From Neoscytalidium dimidiatum (Eukaryota > Ascomycota > Dothideomycetes > Botryosphaeriales > Botryosphaeriaceae): DNA of 64,000 bases. The notes under the pieces were generated by a model. It made no database searches and had not been told where the DNA came from. It saw only the letters and a program-made list of their open reading frames with translations. The stretch is from assembly GCA_037367355.1 (NCBI GenBank), contig CM074706.1:1904863-1968862 (forward strand). Reading direction: 5' to 3'. Positions 55,325-64,000 of this stretch are shown here, piece by piece. The translations under genes were made by a program, and so were the position numbers. How positions within the stretch are numbered: the first letter of the stretch is position 1; each line of letters opens with the position of its first letter.

Positions 55325-57573
55325 AAGAACGAAGAAATAAAGAAAAAGAGGCGGGGAAAAGGCACATACCTGTAATGAATACTGTTAATGACGCGCTGGA
55401 GTAATCATTTTTTTTTTTTCGTCCTGTTGTATAGAAAAGGGGCAAAAGGAGTACGGGTCTTGGGCTGTTGGATCATACATTTCTCTTTTTTCTTTGGACG
55501 TATCGTCGGTTGGAAGACGGCGTCGTCATCATCATCGAAGCGCTATTAGCGAGCATGGAAATCAACATGGGAGGGCATGAGGGGAAAGTCGGCCGTCTCT
55601 CTTACATCTCTCTCCTTGGCACAACACACATATCTTTCTTCTGGTTGTCGAGAGTCCTGTGGAATTACGGAAGGCGGGCTGCTGCAACGGAGGGTGTGTG
55701 GAGGAAAGAGATACCCGGAAATTTTGCTGTTGTCGAAAAAGGTCTCTTGTTCCCTGTGAAGGGAGGGGGATCGTAGGTTACTTCCTATGTACAATTAACA
55801 GAAAGGAAAGAAAATCTGAATATATGGGACAAGTTCAACTATCCGTGCCCAAATTCATGCGTGCTAGCCCTTGCTACCTCCTGTTACTTTCTGGAAGGGA
55901 ATGTTTTTGGCTTTGGAGAATCGGTTCCTGTCTACTTGCCACATGTCAGTGAGCAAAGGTCAACTTATTCCTGCAGCTGCGCAGGGTCTACGCTTGCAAT
56001 GCACACGTTGATCTGTATCTTTTTGACTTTTACTTCGCCACTTTTGAGCAGAGAGGGGAACTGAGACAAGAGCACGTCATCGTCTTGTCTGTACGCATGT
56101 GATCGCTTCTTCGCTCCAACCCTCCTCATCTGGGGCTGGATAAAAAAAAATGACGCAAGCTCAGCTTCTCTGCGCAAGGCGCGTCTCTACCCGATTCGAC
56201 ATTGCCACAGGAAACAGAATTCAACTAGCATCCCGAATCGGCTTGTGTGCTGTTTCAGAGTGACACAAAGAGGCACACACAGTCTTGTTTTGCCTCGGAT
56301 TTGGGTTTTGCAGGAGCCGAGACACTTGCCTTCTTCTTGGACGTGTGGAGAGGTGGCGTGCACGTACACTAAGGCGTACTGAGGAAACTGCCATGGCAGA
56401 TTCAGGGCGCGAATGGGATTGCACGGAAGGAGGAGATGTGTAGGGTGTGGGATAACCTTTTTGAGGAAAGAAAGTTACGTGTTTTAGGTTATCCGAGCGG
56501 GGAAGGCTTTGCAGATCGTTGCTTGGTTGTGGTGGTTAATATATGCTTGTGGGCTTTAAAACGTTGTTATCGGGTGATGGTTGTATGCCGGTTGGATACT
56601 GGGTGTGGGTGATCATATATGTTTACTTTGTTCTCTGGGTGGAAAGTAGCCCCGTCAATGGAGAATTCTTGCAACGAGCGGGGGGCCAGGCGTCTGGATG
56701 CAGGACCCTGGAATGGATTATTTGTGGTCACTATTGTTCTCTTCAACATTGGAAATTCTTTTTTCCCACATAGCAAGGGTGTTTTTGAATATTGGTGTGG
56801 CTATGAGAAAGACAGGCCCATGAAGGCTTGGGGATTAGAACCATGGTGGCTGCCCTCAGGGACCAGACCCTACTCGTTCGCTTTCCCAAACGCCTGAAAA
56901 TTATCATCACTAATGCTCATTCCAGGACTTGTACCTGCGCCTGATTACTTGTGACTCTTAGCTTTTCTCCTCAATGAACTTGAGGAAATAGCGCATCAGG
57001 CAAGGTTATCCGAGCTCAGGTGACTTGCATGAGCAAGCCAAGAATTCACATCACTCATAAGCCACAACTTGGAAAGGGGATATTCGGTCAAAGCTAAGGG
57101 ACGGATAAGCGTATATGAGCTGTTTGACGTCAGATGAATGTTTATTCTATTCAAAGTTTTGGAGAAACTTCGAAGTTTTATCAGCGAATTGTACGCTCCT
57201 ACCAGCTCAAGGAGCTAGACGGCGTCTTAGAGACTACAGTACAGTATGAGCCTCCAGAGCTCATTTCGATCAAGGACTGGAAAGACCAGAGAAACTTTCA
57301 AGCTCCTCAAGCCCCTAGAGCTTATCGCAAGAGAAGACTACGGATCGAATTGGCACCTTCGAACCTACCAGAAAGCCGACGGCATGAGACTAGGCCTATA
57401 AATTCACAGCACCACAGCTTGCCCCAAAGGCTCCAGCTCTCCAGCAACGCAGACAGAGTCGACCTCTCCTCAGCTGTGCGAAGCTCCAATCCACTCTCTC
57501 TTCTGAACTTTTCCCAAACCCCACACTCTTTCCAACAGAAAAAAAAGGACACCACTCAGTCCCTCCTTTCACC
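55325..57573. other. gene-free stretch
   Basis: About 2.2 kb. Short frames only, with no family resemblance. The last 200 nt are CT-rich and TATA-like (GCCTATAAATTC near 57393-57404), a probable core promoter for the gene at 57574. Confidence 0.5.
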
Positions 57574-58494
57574 ATGCATGTCCCAACCTCCATTCTCATT
57601 CCCCTCTGCCTCCTCACCGCCACCACGTCCGCCGCCCCCGCCGCGCTCGCCCACAGCGACAAGCGCGCCCTCATCCCCGCCAACAACCTCCCGGCCCGCA
57701 CGGTCGGCGACGCTCTGCCTGCCGCCGCCAACCTCGCCGACGACCTCCACATCGACACCGACAACGGCGAGAACATCAACGTCGCTGGCGCCAAGAAGAA
57801 GTCCCTCCGTCTGCGCGTTCGCCGTCCTTCCGGCGACGACGAGGACGACGATGACGACGATGACCTCTTCAGCCTCGACTCTGATGACGAGGACAGCAGC
57901 GATGATGACGAGTTCGACTCGTCGCTCAGCTCGAACAACAAGGGCGGTAGTGGTGGTGGTGGTGGTGGCGGCGGCGGAGGCAGCGTCGCTGCTGCGGCTG
58001 CGGCATCGTTTGGTGGCGGAAGCGGGAGCGGCGGCGGAAGCGGCGGAGGGTCGAAGTTGAGGGTCAGGCATGAGGGCCACACCGGAGGGGGTAGCGGCGG
58101 CGGCAGCGGCGGCGGAGAAGAAGAAGATGATGGCGAAGATGGAGGCGGTGGCGGCGGCTCTTCGCTGGATAGTTTCGATCCTGAGGAGCTTGAGTCGACT
58201 AATGGCGGCGGCGGCGGCGGCGGAGGGAATCCATTCGGAGCGTCGCTGGCATCGTTCGGTGGTGGAGAAGGCGGTGGATCCGGAGACGGGGAGGGGGGTG
58301 GGGAGAACGAGAGCGACGACAGCACGGAGGGCCCAGGCACTGGGGCAGGTGGCGGCCATCCTCATGTCAGGCGCCAGGATCACCGTGGTCACCGCGGCGG
58401 AGCGGATGGCCGTGGCGGAGGACGAGGGCGCGGAGGTGACGACCGCGGTAGGGGAAGAGGCCGGGGTCGCGCTGGCGCTCCGCCGCGGAAGTAA
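57574..58494 (+). CDS. secreted Gly-rich acidic protein with RGG tail
   Basis: Intronless 306-aa protein. An N-terminal signal peptide (MHVPTSILIPLCLLTATTSA) is followed by a dibasic KR site after AHSD, a likely Kex2 cleavage point. Then come a basic patch (KKKSLRLRVRR), a long Asp/Ser acidic run (DDEDDDDDDD, SDDEDSSDDDEFD), and about 130 residues of Gly/Ser repeats interspersed with Glu/Asp. The tail is Arg/Gly-rich (RGGGRGRGGDDRGRGRGRGR). No Cys is present. The layout does not match a family I know. Composition resembles secreted glycine-rich cell-wall or adhesive proteins; the RG tail is unusual for a secreted protein. Codon-level repetition (GGC/GGT/GGA) makes it prone to length change. 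A TATA-like box lies about 170 nt upstream. Confidence 0.72.
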   Translation: MHVPTSILIPLCLLTATTSAAPAALAHSDKRALIPANNLPARTVGDALPAAANLADDLHIDTDNGENINVAGAKKKSLRLRVRRPSGDDEDDDDDDDLFSLDSDDEDSSDDDEFDSSLSSNNKGGSGGGGGGGGGGSVAAAAAASFGGGSGSGGGSGGGSKLRVRHEGHTGGGSGGGSGGGEEEDDGEDGGGGGGSSLDSFDPEELESTNGGGGGGGGNPFGASLASFGGGEGGGSGDGEGGGENESDDSTEGPGTGAGGGHPHVRRQDHRGHRGGADGRGGGRGRGGDDRGRGRGRGRAGAPPRK

Positions 58495-58934
58495 GGCTGG
58501 GCTTAATGATGCCGGGCAAACCGTGTTGTTCTTGCTGGCAGGGCCCAGTTGTGGAAAGCATCTCGGGGAGATGCCGGGAGCTCTGTGCTCAAATGAGCAT
58601 GTCCACTCTTTTGAACATGATGTAATGTATTTTCTGAAGGCTTGTGTTACTACCTGGGATTCTGAACTTTAGTCAAATACTAAAATTGGAGCCCATTTGA
58701 CCAAATAATCAGGCAGAGAAGTGATTCTATTCAATGACCAAGCGGAGCTTTCCAGCTTCGCGGAATTTTTCAGCAGGCGCTCGCATCCTTCTGCGTCCAC
58801 GATACACTATTCTATATCCAGGAGGTCATGAGAGAGTAAGCAACCGATCCTCAAGCAGTTATTCAGTGAAATGCCCCGTTGATTATGCCTTGGGAGAGCA
58901 AAGAGGACTCAACTGGGACTCAAAACTCACAGGG
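58495..58934. other. intergenic between convergent genes
   Basis: 440 nt between the 3' ends of two convergent genes. Nothing else seen. Confidence 0.5.
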
Positions 58935-60383
58935 CTATATGGCAATAACCAAGCAAGATTCAAGCCTCAGCCTCGCCCATACAATGAAGAGAGACCCAAC
59001 AAACAACGTAGCTCCAGAGTAAGTGGATAGAGCAAGGTACCCATAGGTCTGGACGAGTTGACCAGATATCGGAGTGCCAAACAGGACGCTGTACAGATTT
59101 TTTTTAGCAGAGAATGAACTTCGAGAAAAGTGGCCGGACTCACGTCAACGCCATCGAACCCATGAGAAACCCCACTCCAGTGCCCTGGGTCTCCCGCGTG
59201 GCAATTTTCGCCACACATGCTGCCTGCAAACTTATGATGCCCTGTTCTGTCAGCAGGCGCCTTTGAAAAAATTTGGGAGATGCATACTCCGGAGGAGAAG
59301 CCATATGCGATAGACCAGATTATCACACCAGCTTTGCTTTCTGCCGCAGTCCAGCAAAATGCAATGATGCTAGCAATCAGCGCAGCCCCTGCACAGAGAT
59401 TGAAATGACCATAGCGATCCGCGAGAAAGCCCGGAAGGACGCGTCCGAATAAGGACGCGGCGTTTAAGAATGAGACTATGTAGAAGGAAAGGCTGTTGGA
59501 AGTGCCGATGGATCTAGCATACGATGTGACGTAGAAGTATGGACTGAAGATGCCGAGCCAAATTATTGCAAGACCCGTGCACAAAATGACGAAGGTGGGA
59601 TTCTTAGCGATGGAATAGTCGTTTTTGTGCCTCTTCTCCCGGGGGGCGTCCGGCTGTGCGCCTGCAAAGGAGGACCTGACGAATGCTGTTGCCAAGGCGA
59701 GACATGGTAGCATGATAAAACCGACAATACGAAGCGTCCATCCGAAACCGACGGCGTTGTCGTTCAGCAACCGATCCAGGACGATAGGCCAAATCACTCC
59801 TCCGATAGACGAGCCACCAACAGTGATCCCGAGAGCCAGCCCTCTGTTCTTGTGGAAGTTCTTGGAGACAATTGCCATGGGAGGGAAGGTGACGAAGGAT
59901 GTGCTCAGCCCGAGAAGTACTGCCTGGGCGAGGATGAATTGGTAGTACTTCGAGGACAGGGAGGTCATGAAGATACTGAGAAGAAGGGCCGTGCCCCCAA
60001 ACAAGAGAGGTAACTGACACCAGTGGTCAGTCGCTGCTCCATAATATCAAGCTTCTAGGATATTACAGTGGCACCCAGGCGATCTGCAAGAACACCTGCA
60101 AGAGGAGCGGTTCCAAACATGATCCCTAACGCAATTGAACCAATCCACGATATATCGAAGTTTGAGTGGGAGGAAAGCTGATGAGTGCCGTAATACGTCT
60201 GGAAGACACCGAAAGCATTGCAAAATCCGACCGTACAAAAGAGAGCCAGAAAAGCGCCAACCAGCGACAGAGTAGCGCGCGCACTACAAGTAGTTTAGCA
60301 AAATTAGGAGTAGTAAGGGACGTCCAGACTGGATCGTACCTTGTCTCACTCGGAAGTGAAATGTCTGAGCAGGTAGAAGACAT
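58935..60383 (-). CDS. MFS transporter, monocarboxylate-permease type
   Basis: Plasma-membrane carrier of the major facilitator superfamily, MCT (SLC16)-like fungal group, 412 aa, 12 predicted helices. Five exons: 60383-60340, 60283-60067, 60013-59288, 59241-59144 and 59088-58935; all introns are 45-56 nt GT-AG with CTGAC-type branch sites or close variants. Motifs: [20 protein letters not shown] with VFQTYYGTH in helix 1, [19 protein letters not shown] (motif A region), [20 protein letters not shown], and [11 protein letters not shown] in the second half. This is the pattern of fungal monocarboxylate/riboflavin permease-like carriers. The substrate is unknown. It is divergent from a Zn2Cys6 regulator 203 bp away, which probably controls it. 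Confidence 0.9.
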
Positions 60384-60586
60384 TCTATTTTACCTTATTA
60401 ACTTCCAAGTGCAAGACCAGTCCGTGAGTCTAGGTAGCGAATTGGGAATGCACACCAGTCGTCAACGCGGGTGGATTGCCTAAATAGGATCCGAGCCCCG
60501 CGGAGAGTCCGAGAATCTCGGAGCCTCCGGTCATTTATCAGCAACCTCCACATTCCATCATCACAACCGTCTTCAATCCTCTCATC
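60384..60586. promoter_or_regulatory. bidirectional promoter, MFS / regulator
   Basis: Only 203 bp separate the two divergent start codons. CGG/CCG-type elements occur: an inverted TCCG...CGGA-like pair near 60489-60531 (ATCCGAGCC, CTCGGAGCCTCCGG) would suit a Zn2Cys6 protein. The assignment is inference. Confidence 0.5.
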
Positions 60587-62674
60587 ATGGCTGCCAAGCG
60601 CCCCCGGCAAGATCCTGTGGCCTGCCAACTATGCCGGAAGAAAAAGATCCGATGCAATCGCCAACATCCTTGTGGGAACTGTGCCACAAGAGGGGTTACA
60701 TGCAGCTTCGCTGCGGATATTCCCCCGTCATCTTACGGCAGCTCCCAATATGAAGAACCCACAGTGAATGCACGCCTCAAGCGCCTCGAGGAGGCAGTCG
60801 AGGCTCTTCAGAAGAGCTCGATGCCACCTTTGACACCTAAATCTACTGATTCTCCGGTTGCTGCGCTGGACTGGCTCGAGCATGTTGGTAACGGATCACC
60901 TACCCAGCATATCCACGCATCCGATCGTGCCGGAAAAGTTCATCTTTCCACTGTTCAGATCAAAGGACTATCTGGATTTGCTTCGTCCCAAGCTTTTGTA
61001 CCAATCCTGGAGGAAGCAACTCAGTTGTTCTGGCACTATAACACCCATGTGGGGTTCCTGCACCATGTCATCCATGCTGAATCCACTTTGGCCACCATCG
61101 ACGAGGTTTACAAGGCACTCCCCGACAGATTTGAACCATCATCTGCAGCGCTGCTTTTAATTATCCTGGCTTCGGCCTCGCACTTTTGGGATCCGTCAGT
61201 AGGAATCTTCAGCTGCCTTGCCGAATCCCGAGCTGCTTCCCGCATTTGGTTCAGCGAAGCCCTGAAGGCATTGGAACAATCCCGATCTTCCAAGGCACCT
61301 TCTTTAGAGGATATACAGGCCACCATCATCGCATCCTACCTCGCACAAAATATGCAAGGGTACTCCTCACAGTTCCGCCTTCTTCATACCACATCACTCG
61401 AATTAGCTCGCCATGCCTCCCTGCACAAGACAGATGTGCCCGGCTCGGCATCAGCTGCCGATTCGGCCACCACAAGAGAAGTCAAAAGGCGAATCTGGTG
61501 GCACATCGCCTCCACCGACTGGTCCGTCTCTTCCTCTCCCCCAAGTCCACCCCCCATCAATCACTGACCAAACCCCCCACAAACCAGGCTCTTAGCGTTC
61601 ACCTCCGGCCCCCAAGAAGGCACCTACCTGATCTCGCCCGACCACTTCCACGTCCAACCCCCCACGCACCTCAACGACGCCGACCTGCCCCTCCACGCTT
61701 CTTCCTCCTCCACCTCTTCCCCCCCGCCCGCACCCCGCCCCCTCACAGCCCCAACGACCACTTCCTTCACCCTCCAGCGCATCGCCCTCGCGACCCTCGC
61801 CCGCACCATCGCCGACGCCCTCCCCTTCCCCGCCGACCCGCGCCGCGCCTCCGCCGCCACCCTGCGCCGGCTCGACGCCCGCATCGCCGCCGCGCTGGCC
61901 GCGATGCCGCCCTTCTTCCGCTGGACCGACCGGCACGGACAACGGCCGAGCGCGGCGCTGCCGCGGCTGCGCACGCAGCGCTGCCTGCTGCAGATGTGCG
62001 TGCACACGCGGCGGTGCAAGCTGCACGTGCCGCGGTTGGTGGCGGCGGCGGCAGCGGGGCGGGAGGACGGGGAGGAGGAGGATGATGATGATGATGGTGC
62101 CGAGAAAGGAGAGGCCGGGGTCTCGCGGGCGGCGTGTTTGGCGTCGGCGCGGGCGATTGTCGAGGTGGGCGGGGAGATGATGGAGGTGGAGGAGGGAGGG
62201 GAGGAGGATGGGAGGGCGGGCGGGGCGGGGAGGCTGAGCGCCGTGGTGCATCATGTGGCGATGGCGGCGGTGCTGTTGGTCGTGGATTTGTGCTTTCTTT
62301 CCGGGAAGCGGGGTGCGGGGGACGGGGAGAGGGAGGCGAGGAGGGGGGAGGTCGTGGAGGCTTGTCGGCTGTTGGAGAGGATGGGTGAGGAGAGCGAGAT
62401 GGCGAGGAGGTTTTTGAGGTCGTTGGTCGAGATGTTGAGGTCGCATGGGACGACGGATCTGCCGATTGGGGGAGTTGATGAAGGGGTGCAAGAGGTCAGT
62501 GGTACGGCAGTGACTGGTTCTGGGACTGAGGCTTCTGGAGTTGAAGGAGATGTGGACTTTGATGCACTGCTACAGAGCTGCGCGGACTTGGGCAGTGGTT
62601 TGGATGGGTCTGCTTGGGATGAGGTATTTGTGAATTTCGAATCTTACCCGGCGATGGTGGATTTCGCCCTGTGA
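60587..62674 (+). CDS. Zn(II)2Cys6 transcription factor
   Basis: Fungal-specific regulator, 673 aa, from exons 60587-61521 and 61588-62674 (66-nt intron, joining STDW to LLAF). The Gal4-type zinc cluster is at residues 13-39, with Cys13, 16, 23, 29, 32 and 39 (C-x2-C-x6-C-x5-C-x2-C-x6-C). A short coiled coil (NARLKRLEEAVEALQKS) follows. The middle-homology region includes FWHYNTHVGFLHHVIH, FEPSSAALLLIILASA and VKRRIWWHIASTDWLLAF, the typical fungal-trans core. Exon 2 is GC-rich and encodes Ala/Arg/Glu-rich segments with an acidic run near EDGEEEDDDDDG. Its divergent neighbour is an MFS carrier and downstream is a broken FAD oxidoreductase, so it is probably a pathway-specific activator. Confidence 0.92.
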
Positions 62675-63106
62675 CAAGGATATCCACTTCAACCTACTTG
62701 CAAATGTTCAAAATGATGGATATAAGCCGGAAAGTAATTACCTGATATCTGGCTGGCTTTTAACATATTTCTACCTCATCCGTCGGAGATGAGTGTGGTG
62801 GGCTGACAGAGATGAATATGTAGAGAACATTGCGGGGTATCTGCTTCAGTAAAGACAATACAGTGCCGATCTTATTCACGCCAAGTCTACTCTCACTGTA
62901 TTTAAGCCGCCGAAACTGCCAAAGTAATGACTATCTCTACAGAATAAAAGTGCTGGATATCGAGTATAAGATTTAAATTCTACGCGACTTCTCAACCTAC
63001 ACTTTTCCAGCCGAACGAAGAGAAAACTAACTCACCCACAAGACGCAATTATCTACGCCATATATCACCGCTTTCAAATTAGGCAACCTTGCCATCGGGA
63101 AGAGCC
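62675..63106. other. intergenic
   Basis: 432 nt between the regulator and the FAD-oxidoreductase relic. Nothing else seen. Confidence 0.5.
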
Positions 63107-64000
63107 ATGAAAGAGAATTTGCAAAATATCCTGTCCGCGGATCCAGGAGTTCCACGCCCGAATCCTACAGCTTCATATTGGCAACATATCCCTCACGCGC
63201 TGGGAGAAACCTCATGTGCCACTCTCCCAGTTGAAACCGACGTTGTGGTGATTGGATAAGGCTTGACTGGAGCCAGTACTACGAAAGCGCTCCTGGAACA
63301 AAGCGATTGGCACCTGACCGTTCTCTAAGCCCGCACGCTATGCTCCGGAGCGACTGGGCGTAACGGTTGTCAATTGGCCACTAATACAGCTGGAACGTAC
63401 GCAACATTCAAATTCTCATGTAGGAGCAGAAATGGCTGCAAGATCGCCCATCCCTACCTGAGAACGCTACGCCGGACGCGTAAGATCGCGTGCGAATATG
63501 CACCTGATGCCGGAGAGCTGCAGGAAGTGACTCGACTACGAGTTTTCAAGGATGCCGCGTCTTTCGACAACATCAAGACCGGCATTGCAATGCTGGAGGG
63601 AGTTCATCCGTCACTGAGAGGCATGTACACCGTCATAGACGCAGAGACGTGCGAAAAGGCGAACAGCCCCCTTTCCTTCCCCCGCTCCCGCAGCTCAACG
63701 CAAATACTTACACGTCCCACTCCACCCACCCTTACCAGGTCCACACGCCCCGCGGCACCAACGTCCACTCCGGAAACCTGCTGCCCGCCCTCCGCGGGTC
63801 CGTCTGCCTCCCCCTAAAAGGGCATCATGACGGTGCAGGGCCCTCGGTGCCTTCGTCAACCGCGGCAGCTCGGCCTCGTACTGGGCGGCAAGAAAGGCGC
63901 CGGTGGCGGCGGCCCATCGTCTCCGCCGACGACGGCGTCCAGTCCCTTCCCCCCCATCTCCTCCTTCCCTTGCTCGGTGGATCTGCTGTCGTTCTTCGGC
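63107..64000 (+). pseudogene. broken FAD-dependent oxidoreductase (DAO family)
   Basis: From ATG 63107 the frame reads DPGVPRPNPTASYWQHIPHA, then a dinucleotide-binding motif VVVIG-stop-GLTGAST, then WHLTVL-stop-ARTLCSGATGRNG. The TAA stops are at 63257-63259 and 63326-63328. These segments match the N-terminus of D-amino-acid-oxidase-like fungal FAD oxidoreductases (usual G-x-G-x-x-G and E-x3-CSGATGRNGG). Further fragments, in shifting frames, are ELQEVTRLRVFKDAASFDN, SHSTHPYQVHTPRGTNVHSG and LLPALRGS. At least one stretch appears deleted before 63690. The relic runs into the window edge. It lies on the same strand just after the regulator and probably encoded the locus's enzyme once. Confidence 0.8.

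Overview
The window is nuclear DNA of a filamentous ascomycete (Pezizomycotina). Evidence: genes with short GT-AG introns (about 45-135 nt) carrying CTGAC/CTAAC-type branch sites, a Zn(II)2Cys6 regulator, a P450, an MCT-type MFS carrier, a HET-domain relic, DUF6594, MARVEL and T5orf172 proteins, a Sec72 orthologue, and a retrotransposon destroyed by repeat-induced point mutation (RIP). I cannot fix the class or genus from sequence alone. Most intron/exon models below were built by hand; each spliced length is a multiple of three.

Layout. 1-5.97 kb: an alcohol dehydrogenase and an alpha/beta hydrolase, both on the minus strand. 5.97-15.28 kb: an AT-rich block almost completely devoid of the dinucleotides CA and TG, so no ATG exists in it until about 15.1 kb. 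It contains one full-length chromodomain Ty3/Gypsy element (6057-14803) with two 718-nt LTRs, nested in older RIPed sequence. 15.7-23 kb: P450, a probable nonsense-bearing relic, a multi-pass membrane protein and a second alpha/beta hydrolase. 24.7-28 kb: a small membrane protein whose only plausible start is CTG, an aspartic-peptidase-like pseudogene, and a Ser-rich single-pass surface protein. 30-36.7 kb: type-B carboxylesterase, ICL/PEP-mutase-family lyase and a 685-aa protein of unknown function. 37.5-48.2 kb: HET relic, AA7/BBE-type flavin oxidase, a Gln/Gly-rich protein, a DUF6594 membrane protein, two head-to-head SRPBCC paralogues and a 5'-truncated questin-oxidase-like gene. 50-55.3 kb: housekeeping-like genes (T5orf172/DUF1766, sec72, MARVEL). 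57.5-64 kb: a secreted Gly-rich acidic protein, then a divergent MFS transporter / Zn2Cys6 regulator pair followed by a broken FAD oxidoreductase that reaches the window edge.

How the parts fit. The left and middle parts look like accessory fungal sequence: detoxification or secondary-metabolism enzymes, decaying genes and long gene-free gaps. The right third mixes conserved genes with one likely transporter-regulator-oxidoreductase locus that has lost its oxidoreductase. I found no CRISPR array, rRNA, or convincing tRNA. I did not find a clear new multi-gene system. The strongest unusual signals are the CA/TG-free block, the CTG-start membrane protein, the SRPBCC pair beside a questin-oxidase remnant, and several decayed genes, some with RIP-compatible stop codons.
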